Below, piece after piece: positions 1-7,175 of a DNA stretch of 33,735 nt. Where the stretch lies: positions 1 to 33,735 of the forward strand of contig DAHWID010000006.1 of assembly GCA_027345405.1 (NCBI GenBank). Reading direction: 5' to 3'. The DNA is from Candidatus Saccharimonadota bacterium. Its GTDB lineage: Bacteria; Patescibacteriota; Saccharimonadia; Saccharimonadales; UBA4665. Positions within the stretch are counted from its first letter, which is position 1; every line of letters starts with the position of its first letter. Below the pieces are notes generated by a model, which did no database searches, was not told where the DNA came from, and was given only the letters and a program-made list of their open reading frames with translations. The position numbers were made by a program, and so were the translations under genes.

Positions 1-132
1 GTTCAAGGCTTTATAGCTACGCATGAGCCGTTGATTCTTCTAATTTCGTTGCTCATTTTAGTCTACGCTCTTCTAATTAGTGTACGTCAAATAGTCCATT
101 GTCCTAGTTGTCAAATTAAAGATCATCACTAA
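1..132 (+). CDS. C-terminal end of a membrane protein (partial, cut by window edge)
   Basis: An open frame enters from the left edge and stops at TAA 130-132. The visible 43 residues contain one long hydrophobic helix (about residues 10-28 of the fragment) followed by a basic turn and a C-terminal CPSC motif, then a short polar tail. A Cys-x-x-Cys next to a membrane helix could be a zinc knuckle or a metal/thiol site. The MerA-like gene downstream makes a metal role tempting, but that is only inference. The next gene starts 11 nt later with its own ribosome binding site, so the two are probably co-transcribed. I do not recognise the family from this fragment. Confidence 0.6.
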   Translation, partial: VQGFIATHEPLILLISLLILVYALLISVRQIVHCPSCQIKDHH

Positions 133-143
133 AAAGGGGAATC

Positions 144-716
144 ATGAAGAAGTATTATGCTGCTAGACAACCGATTCGTTTTTTAAGTAAGCATCTTTAT
201 TTGACGCGTTCTGTGAGGCTAACGCTGGTTCTCTTTTTAATTATTGCATCTATATTCTATGGGAACTACTTTAAAGTTGATAGTCAGAATGCTAGCGGCC
301 TAGATAGCAATACTGGCCCCAACAAGAAAATTGTGATTAATCATGTTGGCAAGTTAGTAGATAATGCCGTGAGCGCCAATAATTGGTTTGCTAAATACCA
401 TCAACTTCAAAGTACTATACTTAAAGAGTCAAGAGTCGCTCAAGTTAATAGTATAGACAGTAGTACAATTTCATTTTATGAGTCATGCCAACAATTAAAC
501 AATAGCTTATTAGTTGCCAAAGGAATTCCAATGATTCCTAACCTAGCCGCTCAAGAGTCTTGGCAAAAAGCGCAAATATATTATCAATCGGCAGTCAGCT
601 TATGTAGCTTCCCAAAGATTTTAACTCTTCAAGCTCCTTCTGCATTTATTAATAATTTAAGGCAGGGAGACAAACAGCTTTTAAGTTCGATTAATTTCAT
701 ACTGAATTGCTGTTAA
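144..716 (+). CDS. Hypothetical single-TM protein ending in Cys-Cys
   Basis: A 190-residue protein with a basic cytoplasmic N-terminus, one membrane helix (about residues 25-43) and a soluble extracytoplasmic part. ATG 144 follows an AAGGGGA Shine-Dalgarno at 134-140, and the gene lies 11 nt after the preceding frame, so an operon is likely. Cysteines are at 115, 154, 189 and 190; the last two are the very C-terminus. A terminal vicinal Cys pair is striking because the MerA-like protein encoded 95 nt downstream also ends in a vicinal pair. I do not recognise a family and do not assign a function; a thiol or metal-handling partner is a guess from context. Confidence 0.7.
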   Translation: MKKYYAARQPIRFLSKHLYLTRSVRLTLVLFLIIASIFYGNYFKVDSQNASGLDSNTGPNKKIVINHVGKLVDNAVSANNWFAKYHQLQSTILKESRVAQVNSIDSSTISFYESCQQLNNSLLVAKGIPMIPNLAAQESWQKAQIYYQSAVSLCSFPKILTLQAPSAFINNLRQGDKQLLSSINFILNCC

Positions 717-772
717 TTAAGACAGATAAGGCTTTGGTTACTAATAAACAAAAGAAGAAAGGAGCATAAATT

Positions 773-793
773 ATGTGTCCCGATTGTAAATAA
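773..793 (+). CDS. Micro-ORF MCPDCK upstream of merA
   Basis: Six sense codons (Met-Cys-Pro-Asp-Cys-Lys) and TAA follow a near-perfect Shine-Dalgarno AAAGGAG at 758-764 with 8 nt spacing. The stop is directly followed by the merA ribosome binding region, and merA starts 18 nt after it. It may be a regulatory leader peptide whose translation affects merA, or the stub of a lost gene. The CPDC motif is a classic metal/thiol motif and echoes the CPSC at the end of the gene at 1-132. The reading is sequence-based; translation and function are inference. Confidence 0.35.
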   Translation: MCPDCK

Positions 794-811
794 ATGAAAG
801 GATAAAATCTT

Positions 812-2215
812 ATGGAACAGTACGATCTAGTTATCGTTGGCGGTGGAGCGGGTGCATTTGCCGCTGCCATTAAGGCTAACGAACTTGGAGCCAAAACCGC
901 AATTATTAACTCTGGCTTACCGCTTGGGGGTACATGTGTCAACGTAGGTTGTGTGCCGTCGAAGACATTGTTACACGCAGCCGAACTATTGTATGGTGCA
1001 AAAAATCACGGCGTGCCGGGTATTGAGCTATCGCCAAATAAAACTGATTATGCGGCAGTGGTCGCTGATGAAATGGCGTTGGTGAAACAGCTGCGAAACG
1101 AAAAGTATGAGCAAGTGCTTAAAGGCCTAGATAACGTAACCTTTATAGAAGGTAGTGCCAGTTTTGTATCAGATACTGTCGTTAAAGTAGGGGCTAAGCA
1201 AATTAAAGCGGCTAAATTTATTATAGCTACTGGCTCAACCGCGATTGTACCGGACATTGAAGGATTAGCTGAGGCTGGTTATATGACACATATTGAAGTG
1301 ATGGGGCTTAAAACAGTTCCGAAACGTTTAGTAGTTATTGGAGCGGGCCCTGTCGGATTGGAGCTGAGCCAACTATACGCCAGATTTGGCGCTCAAGTAA
1401 CGATTTTGCAACGCGCAGCCAGTATTATGCCCAGCGCTGAACCTATATTAACGCAACGTTTAGAACAAATTCTGAGTAACGAAGGGATTAGTATTAAAAC
1501 TAGCGTTCAATTAACTAAAGTGGTTGCAAAAAACGGCACAAAGATGGTGTTTTATACCGATAAAGCTGGCGAAGCTGTAGTTGAAGCTGAGCAAATACTG
1601 CTGGCTGCCGGTAAGGCTGCTAATACTCGAGAGTTAAATCTTACGGCAGCGGGTGTTGAGGTAAATGACAAACAAGCGATTGTTACTTATCCTAATTTGC
1701 AGACTTCACAAGAAAGAATCTATGCAGTTGGAGACGTAACTAATCTACCGCTACGACTTGAGACTACAGCTGGGCGCGAAGGCACATATGCGGCCGAGAA
1801 TGCGCTACATGGTACTAATAAATTCATTGACTATCATAGCGTGCCCTACACGGTGTTTACAGACCCCCAACTCGCGAGCGTTGGTTATACCGAAGATGAA
1901 CAAATGGCGGAATTAAATGTCTGCGCTTGTCGTAGTGTAACTTTTGATAAATTACCAAAAGCCATCATAACGAAACGAACCGAAGGAGTTATTAAAATAG
2001 CCATACATCCAGAGACTAATGTCATTATGGGTGTGCATATTTTAGCGCCTAACGCAGGCGACCTTATCGCTCAAGCGATGGTATTAATAAAAAACAAAAA
2101 TACGGTGTATGACGTTGAGGATATGTTGCCGGTATTCCCAACTCTATCTGAGGCTATTAAATTAGCAGCCATGTCATTTACCAAGGACATTACAAAAATG
2201 AGTTGTTGTACCTAA
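812..2215 (+). CDS. merA: Mercuric reductase-like FAD/NAD(P)H disulfide oxidoreductase
   Basis: A 467-residue cytoplasmic flavoenzyme of the pyridine nucleotide-disulfide oxidoreductase family. Visible are the FAD dinucleotide fold at the N-terminus (GGGAGAFAAA, about residues 10-19), the redox-active pair in GTCVNVGCVPSK (C42, C47), a second Rossmann motif (VVIGAGPVGLELSQ, about 175-188) for NAD(P)H, the YAVGDVTN FAD motif, and a C-terminal dimerisation domain. It ends in MSCCT, with the vicinal Cys465-Cys466 pair that in MerA passes Hg(II) to the active site; dihydrolipoamide dehydrogenases lack this. The N-terminal HMA domain (NmerA) is absent, as in many core-only MerA proteins. AAAGGAT at 798-803 supports ATG 812. 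No MerR or MerT/MerP is recognisable in the window, so a broader thiol or metal reductase role stays possible. Confidence 0.85.
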   Translation: MEQYDLVIVGGGAGAFAAAIKANELGAKTAIINSGLPLGGTCVNVGCVPSKTLLHAAELLYGAKNHGVPGIELSPNKTDYAAVVADEMALVKQLRNEKYEQVLKGLDNVTFIEGSASFVSDTVVKVGAKQIKAAKFIIATGSTAIVPDIEGLAEAGYMTHIEVMGLKTVPKRLVVIGAGPVGLELSQLYARFGAQVTILQRAASIMPSAEPILTQRLEQILSNEGISIKTSVQLTKVVAKNGTKMVFYTDKAGEAVVEAEQILLAAGKAANTRELNLTAAGVEVNDKQAIVTYPNLQTSQERIYAVGDVTNLPLRLETTAGREGTYAAENALHGTNKFIDYHSVPYTVFTDPQLASVGYTEDEQMAELNVCACRSVTFDKLPKAIITKRTEGVIKIAIHPETNVIMGVHILAPNAGDLIAQAMVLIKNKNTVYDVEDMLPVFPTLSEAIKLAAMSFTKDITKMSCCT

Positions 2216-2416
2216 GCTGTCATTCTTCCTTTTGCTGAATTAACGCTTGATTGGTAAGATTCCATTCGGATTACGCTCGCGAGATATGCCATTGACTATA
2301 TCTATATAGGTGAGGTTTTGCTTTTGTTTAGTTAAATTAACCTATTTAAATTCACAAAGGCATTTTGTCGGTGCTAAAGATGTGCTTTTGGCGTAACCAC
2401 GTTTGATGCAATACTG
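2216..2416. other. Intergenic region after merA
   Basis: AT-rich spacer between merA and the P-type ATPase gene; with the following possible small ORF the gene-poor interval is about 370 nt. A TTGACT hexamer lies near 2292, but I see no well-spaced -10 after it. I see no clear hairpin-plus-T-tract terminator and no RNA family. Confidence 0.4.
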
Positions 2417-2536
2417 CTAAAAAAGCGATCCAATCAAAAACCCAAGTATAAAGCTAGCAGCAATAAAAGCCAGCAAGCGGGTTAATGGCATGCTAATCAC
2501 ATGTGCAGCAGAGGCAAATACTATAAGACCAAGCAT
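2417..2536 (-). CDS. Possible 39-aa two-helix membrane peptide
   Basis: On the minus strand an ATG at 2536 opens a 39-residue frame ending at TAG 2417. The product is almost wholly hydrophobic, with two stretches (about residues 2-14 and 22-37) separated by a short polar turn, and it carries Gly-x3-Gly spacing (GFLIG). Such composition is typical of small bacterial membrane peptides and unusual for random AT-rich DNA. It is divergent from the P-type ATPase gene. A TAATAG hexamer ends 6 nt before the ATG, the same geometry as the other leaderless starts in this window, but no -35 is visible. No homology is claimed. Confidence 0.3.
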   Translation of the reverse strand: MLGLIVFASAAHVISMPLTRLLAFIAASFILGFLIGSLF

Positions 2537-2567
2537 TCTTATCTATTACTGAGTTTATGTATCCGTT

Positions 2568-2576
2568 TGCTATTAT
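2568..2576 (+). promoter_or_regulatory. Extended -10 of the P-type ATPase gene
   Basis: TGC followed by TATTAT at 2571-2576 forms an extended -10. Predicted initiation falls within a few nt of ATG 2587, giving a leaderless or near-leaderless mRNA. It lies downstream of the alternative ATG at 2557, which argues for the 2587 start. Confidence 0.45.
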
Positions 2577-2586
2577 AAGCATAAGC

Positions 2587-5085
2587 ATGGACAAAGATAA
2601 ACTAAAGAACATTTCAGTCAATGAGGTTGCAGACTTATTAAAATCGTCCACTAGCGGTCTTTCATCTCTCGAGGCTAAAAACCGCCAAGAACTATATGGC
2701 TTTAACGTGCTAAAGAATGAAACCAAACTTAGCGTCATCAAGCTTTTAGCTAAGCAATTTAAAAGCTCACTTGTTTATTTGCTAGTTATAGCATCAGCTT
2801 TATCTTTTATATTGAAGGACCTGAATGATGGCTTAGTTATTGCCGCTATCTTGATAATCAACGCCGGGCTTGGCTTTTACCAAGAATACAAATCTGAAAA
2901 GGCAGTTGAAAAACTACAGAAGTTGGTAGGGAAAGAAGTACTTACTATACGTGACGCTAAACAGACACTTACTGCTGAGCGATTACTTGTACCCGGCGAT
3001 GTAGTCATCTTGCGTGAAGGAGATATAGTTCCGGCCGATATACGGTTATTTAGTGCTAATGATCTGGCTGTCAATGAGTCCCAGCTAACTGGTGAATCAA
3101 TGGCTGTAAACAAAAGTATTGAGGGTGAGCATGCGTTTGTTTATGCCGGTAGCGTCATCGAACAAGGCGAAGGTCATGGGTTTGTCTATGCTACAGCCGG
3201 CAATACGGAACTTGGCAAAATCGCACATTTGTCCAGTTCGACGCGGCGCATTACCCAGTTCGAAAAATCGCTCTCATCATTTAGTGGATTTCTGATAAAG
3301 GTTACTTTCTTGACTTTACTAGCAGTCTTTATTTTAAAAATCATTATTACCCATGACGCATCGCATATTGGTACGCTGGCGCTGTTTATCATTGCCTTAT
3401 CTATCGCGGTAGTGCCGGAAGCGATGCCGGTCATAGTTACGGTTACTCTATCAAGAGGTGCACTCAATCTTGCTAAACGTCATGTAATCGCGAAGACCTT
3501 GACGGCAGTTGAAGATCTGGGCAATGTTAATATCCTTTGCAGCGATAAAACTGGTACTCTGACAGAGAACAAACAAACAATTACGAAGATAGAGGCAGAA
3601 GACAATAATTTCTTTCAATTGCTTGCGATTGCCAGTTTAGAGAGTATAGATGAAAAACGTAAAAAGTTTCAGAATTCATTTGATAAAGCCTTTTTAGAGT
3701 ATGTTCCTTCAGATATACAAGATAAGGCAAAGTCCTTCAATCGTTTGGCAGAATTGCCATTTGATCCTGCGGCTAGAAGGAGGCGGGTAGTAACGAGTGA
3801 CGGCAACAAGACTTACCTTATTGAACTCGGTTCAGTCGAAACTTTACTGGATGTAACTAACAGCCCCAATAAGGTCGCTTACCTAAAAATAAGCAAAGAA
3901 GACGGGGAGCAGGGGCTAAGGCATCTAGCTATAGCATATAAAGAGGTTAACTATACCTCTAGCAATGACTTTGATATCTTAAAGCACGAGCAAGACTTGC
4001 AGTTTGTCGGGTTTGTGGCGCTCGAAGATCCGCTTAGACCATCAGCTAAGCACACGATTGCACTAGCAGAAAAACTAGGCGTTGCTATAAAAATACTTTC
4101 TGGCGATAGTCGGGAAGTAACTCAATATGTTGCGCGTCAGGTTGGCTTAGTTGACGATCAGCATAGAGTATATACGGGAGAAGAACTGGATAAATTGCCT
4201 GACGATCAGCTGGCACAAGTCATTCAAGCTAATAGCGCGTTCGCGAGACTCAATCCAGAACAAAAGTACCGTATTATAAGGCTGCTTAAACTGCATGGTA
4301 ATGTAGTTGGTTACCAGGGAGATGGAATCAACGATGCCCCGGCCTTGAAGCTGGCTGATGTAGCGATCGCAGTTAATAATGCGACCGACGTGGCTCAAGA
4401 AAGTGCGGACATCCTACTGCTCAGAGATGACATAGAAGTAATCATAAACGGGATTAAATATGGTAGAGGGATCTTTAGCAATATTAATAAATATATTAGG
4501 TTTACTTTTGTTAGTAATTGGGGTAACTTTTTTGCCTTATCTGCATTGTATCTAATGTCAGCATCTAGCTTGCCGATATTGCCTGTTCAGGTTTTGTTAA
4601 CGAGCCTACTGACGGATCTGCCATGCATAACTATAGCCACTGATAATGTCGATGTGTCTGAACTAGAGCGCCCCAGCAAGTTCAATGTTCATTCCTTGAT
4701 GTTTATTTCTATGTTTCTAGGTACCATCACGGCGGTGTTTGAAATAATGTACTTTAACCTTATAAAAGGTCATTCTGCTGGAGTGGCAGCTACCGGATTG
4801 TACCTGTTCTTAACATTTACCGCCCTGATAGTCATATTCTCTATCCGCAACAAGAGTCATTTTTGGAGAGCACCTAAGATGTCTCGGCCAATGAAACTCG
4901 GCTTTGCGATCATTTCGGTGGTGTCTATCGCTTTGGTCTATACTCCCGCTATTAAAGAGCTGTTTTCTTTTTCGCATTTTTCAATGGAACTGTTCGGTAT
5001 TACGGCATTAATGACCGTGGTTTACTTCCTGGTGATGGATGCCGTTAAGGTTTGGTTCTATAAGACCAATATACTTAAAGAATAA
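2587..5085 (+). CDS. P-type cation-transporting ATPase, MgtA-like
   Basis: An 832-residue membrane pump. In order: N-terminal cation-ATPase domain, M1-M2 hairpin (about residues 60-100), actuator domain with TGES (168-171), M3-M4 with PEAMP (277-281), phosphorylation site DKTGT (D320), nucleotide-binding domain, hinge GDGIND (578-583) and C-terminal helices. The stretch around M4 (PEAMPVIVTVTLSRGALNLA) is closest to what I remember of the MgtA group (PEMLPMIVTSTLARGA), and the M6 motif with two Asp (TDLPCITIATDNVD) also fits a P3B/MgtA-type pump better than a Ca2+ pump with PEGLP. Substrate is therefore probably Mg2+, but this is inference. An in-frame ATG at 2557 would add ten hydrophobic residues; I prefer 2587 because an extended -10 lies between them. 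Confidence 0.85.
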   Translation: MDKDKLKNISVNEVADLLKSSTSGLSSLEAKNRQELYGFNVLKNETKLSVIKLLAKQFKSSLVYLLVIASALSFILKDLNDGLVIAAILIINAGLGFYQEYKSEKAVEKLQKLVGKEVLTIRDAKQTLTAERLLVPGDVVILREGDIVPADIRLFSANDLAVNESQLTGESMAVNKSIEGEHAFVYAGSVIEQGEGHGFVYATAGNTELGKIAHLSSSTRRITQFEKSLSSFSGFLIKVTFLTLLAVFILKIIITHDASHIGTLALFIIALSIAVVPEAMPVIVTVTLSRGALNLAKRHVIAKTLTAVEDLGNVNILCSDKTGTLTENKQTITKIEAEDNNFFQLLAIASLESIDEKRKKFQNSFDKAFLEYVPSDIQDKAKSFNRLAELPFDPAARRRRVVTSDGNKTYLIELGSVETLLDVTNSPNKVAYLKISKEDGEQGLRHLAIAYKEVNYTSSNDFDILKHEQDLQFVGFVALEDPLRPSAKHTIALAEKLGVAIKILSGDSREVTQYVARQVGLVDDQHRVYTGEELDKLPDDQLAQVIQANSAFARLNPEQKYRIIRLLKLHGNVVGYQGDGINDAPALKLADVAIAVNNATDVAQESADILLLRDDIEVIINGIKYGRGIFSNINKYIRFTFVSNWGNFFALSALYLMSASSLPILPVQVLLTSLLTDLPCITIATDNVDVSELERPSKFNVHSLMFISMFLGTITAVFEIMYFNLIKGHSAGVAATGLYLFLTFTALIVIFSIRNKSHFWRAPKMSRPMKLGFAIISVVSIALVYTPAIKELFSFSHFSMELFGITALMTVVYFLVMDAVKVWFYKTNILKE

Positions 5086-5096
5086 CAAAAATTAGC

Positions 5097-5105
5097 TGGT
5101 ATAAT
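5097..5105 (+). promoter_or_regulatory. Strong extended -10 (TGGTATAAT) after the P-type ATPase gene
   Basis: TGGTATAAT sits about 12 nt after the ATPase stop and would start a transcript near 5112, about 100 nt before the LCP gene. It may be a distal promoter for that gene (which also has its own at 5198) or start a short RNA. No -35 is obvious. Confidence 0.4.
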
Positions 5106-5195
5106 GCGAAGATCAAAAGCAGCAGTCACAACATCGAAAATTGTACTGTTTATGAAAGGCGCATGTTTAGGTAATGACCATTCCACGTTAGCTTT

Positions 5196-5203
5196 GATAT
5201 AAT
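5196..5203 (+). promoter_or_regulatory. Extended -10 of the LCP gene, leaderless geometry
   Basis: The string GCTTTGATATAAT (5191-5203) holds a perfect TATAAT at 5198-5203 preceded by TG at -15/-14. It ends 8 nt before ATG 5212, so transcription should begin at or just before the start codon. Nearly the same string (GCTTTGATATAAT) recurs upstream of the ATPase operon at 5' position 20157. Confidence 0.65.
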
Positions 5204-5211
5204 GAACCCTA

Positions 5212-6981
5212 ATGGATTCTGGTAAGCGCCGCCGTTATTTTGATGTCTATAAACCGGTTACTAACCAGACCTATCAACCAAGGGTGCCCGCTAAGCAGCG
5301 AGAACAGCTGGACCAAAACAAAAATAATTATCCTACTAATTTGACACGGCCTACTAATCAGACAAAAAGGTATGTTCTAAGAAGCGCTGATAACAGCAAC
5401 TCAATTAATCATAGCTCGCTTGAGTATCAGCCACGATATGGCCGGCATCACGGGCAGCAATTGCCAAAGAATAGAAAAACTAAACATAAAGTACTTAAAC
5501 GGGTTTTGCTTAGCTTGAGTGTAGTTTTAGTGATAATTATTGGCGTCGGTATATTTTATGGCTGGTCAATGAATAATTTGCTTAAACGGATAAGCGTTTT
5601 AGGACTCACTCCGAATGTGGGTGGCACGGAGAATATTTTGATCGCTGGGTCTACTACTCGCTGCGGACTAAAGTTTCAAAGCACGCAGTGGGGTTTATGT
5701 TCTCAAGTGGGAGCCGATGAGAATAGTGACATTATAATGATAGCTCATCTTAATCCTGCGACACACCAGGTCAGCCTACTATCAATACCGCGCGATACGT
5801 TCGTGCCTAACGCCAGATCCGGTAACCAGTCGTTTAAGATAGATGCTGCGCTTTACCAAGGACCAAGTCAATTAGTCAAAGCTATAGAGGAAGATTTTGG
5901 CATTCCAATCCAGAATTATGTTGAGGTTAACTTCGATGGTTTTGTGAATACAGTTAATGCTATAGGTGGTATCCGGATGGACTTTCCCATGCCGGTCTAT
6001 GATGCCTATTCGCATTTGAACATTACCCAAGCTGGCTGCACACAGCTTAATGGCATTACGGCACTGCAGCTGATAAGAGCTAGACATTTGCAATATAAGC
6101 CAGCCTCAGTCACGACCAACGATAAGGCTTATTGGCCTTATGAAAATCAGAGTGATATAGGCAGAATAGCTCGTACGCATGAATTTATGCGAGTACTCGC
6201 GAGTACGATTATGAAAAAGGGAATATCTAATCCGCTAACCGATGAAAGAATTATATCGTCAATCTTACCAAATCTAACGGTGGACTCAGGGTTTACTGAC
6301 TCCAAAATATTAAGCTTGGTTGAAGCGTTCCATAGCGTTAATGTTGTGAATGCGCCCGAATATACCTTGCCTATCGTAATTCCTCCCTTCGGCCCGTACT
6401 ACTTTAATAATATTAACTATGGGGATGTAGTTTTTCCGGTTGAACCAACCGATCAAAGTATTATTAATGAATTTTTAGGTCAACCTAATAACGTCAATAC
6501 GATGACTGGGAAAAAATTGCCTGCTCCAGGTTCTATAACAGTTAATGTAATGAATGGCAGCGGTTTAAGCGGGCAAGCTACCAAAATCGCATCCGGCCTA
6601 GGTAGCCTCGGTTTTAATATTGGCACAGTGGGTGATCTAGTGCCGCAAAGTAGCCAAGCCCAAGAGACCTATGTTTATTACAAAAGCGGAGATGAGGCTC
6701 AGGCTGAGGCCGTGGCTAAACAATTGACCGGTTATGTAGTAATGGCTCTTAATTCGAACAAAGTCGCAAAAGGGGCGCAAGTTATGGTAATTACCGGAAC
6801 TGCTTCAGGCGTCAATGCGTCAGTAGCTTCTACCTCGAGCCAAAACTCAGCCGGACCAGCGCGTACCAGTTTGAGCACCTCAAACAGCGTCACTTCAGCC
6901 AAACCGTCAGACGGTTTTTCCGCTCCTTCCAATCCACAAGAAGGATTGACTCCGTGGGATCCTCGAGCTTGCACGGATTAA
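5212..6981 (+). CDS. LytR-CpsA-Psr (LCP) family cell-wall polymer transferase with LytR_C domain
   Basis: A 589-residue protein: a long basic, Gln/Asn-rich cytoplasmic N-terminus (1-95), one TM helix (about 97-117), an extracytoplasmic LCP domain (about 138-330) and a LytR_C domain (about 442-525, beginning ITVNVMNGSG), then a Ser/Thr/Pro tail. LCP hallmarks are visible: SDIIMI with its Asp, LLSIPRDTFV with the catalytic-site Arg, LQLIRARH and DIGRIARTHEF. LCP enzymes move lipid-linked anionic polymers or glycans onto peptidoglycan at the outer membrane face. No SD precedes ATG 5212; a perfect -10 ends 8 nt upstream, so the mRNA is probably leaderless. It stands alone, with its own promoter. 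The 95-residue cytoplasmic region is longer than in most LCP proteins. Confidence 0.9.
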   Translation: MDSGKRRRYFDVYKPVTNQTYQPRVPAKQREQLDQNKNNYPTNLTRPTNQTKRYVLRSADNSNSINHSSLEYQPRYGRHHGQQLPKNRKTKHKVLKRVLLSLSVVLVIIIGVGIFYGWSMNNLLKRISVLGLTPNVGGTENILIAGSTTRCGLKFQSTQWGLCSQVGADENSDIIMIAHLNPATHQVSLLSIPRDTFVPNARSGNQSFKIDAALYQGPSQLVKAIEEDFGIPIQNYVEVNFDGFVNTVNAIGGIRMDFPMPVYDAYSHLNITQAGCTQLNGITALQLIRARHLQYKPASVTTNDKAYWPYENQSDIGRIARTHEFMRVLASTIMKKGISNPLTDERIISSILPNLTVDSGFTDSKILSLVEAFHSVNVVNAPEYTLPIVIPPFGPYYFNNINYGDVVFPVEPTDQSIINEFLGQPNNVNTMTGKKLPAPGSITVNVMNGSGLSGQATKIASGLGSLGFNIGTVGDLVPQSSQAQETYVYYKSGDEAQAEAVAKQLTGYVVMALNSNKVAKGAQVMVITGTASGVNASVASTSSQNSAGPARTSLSTSNSVTSAKPSDGFSAPSNPQEGLTPWDPRACTD

Positions 6982-7015
6982 TAAAAACCAATAAGCACTA
7001 AGAAAAGGATTTTAA

Positions 7016-7073
7016 CTTAAGCAAAACTATAATTTCACTGTATTATGAAATTACGGGTATAGAGCTTAAGCAA
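7016..7073 (+). repeat. Direct repeat CTTAAGCAA flanking promoter-like sequence
   Basis: CTTAAGCAA occurs at 7016-7024 and again at 7065-7073, 49 bp apart, bracketing a TATAAT at 7028-7033 and further TATTAT and TATAGA hexamers. The spacing of about five helical turns would suit a regulator binding two sites, which is inference. Confidence 0.4.
7028..7033 (+). promoter_or_regulatory. Candidate -10 for the ackA-xfp operon
   Basis: A perfect TATAAT about 140 nt upstream of ackA. No good -35 is visible at 16-18 nt, so it may need an activator. It would give a leader of about 135 nt carrying the palindrome at 7099-7111. Confidence 0.4.
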
Positions 7074-7098
7074 TTGGTATCAATGTTAGTTATGTTGA

Positions 7099-7111
7099 TT
7101 GGCTGAGCCAA
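7099..7111. promoter_or_regulatory. 13-bp perfect palindrome TTGGCTGAGCCAA upstream of ackA
   Basis: TTGGCT-G-AGCCAA is a perfect odd-length dyad 64 nt before ackA. One base is too short for an RNA loop, so a DNA-binding dimer site is more likely than a terminator. It is the most symmetrical site in this leader. The regulator is unknown. Confidence 0.4.
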
Positions 7112-7175
7112 CCAAGCCAGAAGTTTATGAATTAGAAAGGTAAGCGGTTATTAAAGTAAATGACCAAAGCGGAAG

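Noticed and set aside
5104-5202. 32-codon plus-strand frame starting within TGGTATAAT and ending within the LCP promoter
   Set aside because: Its start codon overlaps the -10 element, no SD precedes it, and its end overlaps the next promoter. Composition is unremarkable; a short similarity to glutaredoxin-like sequence (LFMKG) looks accidental.
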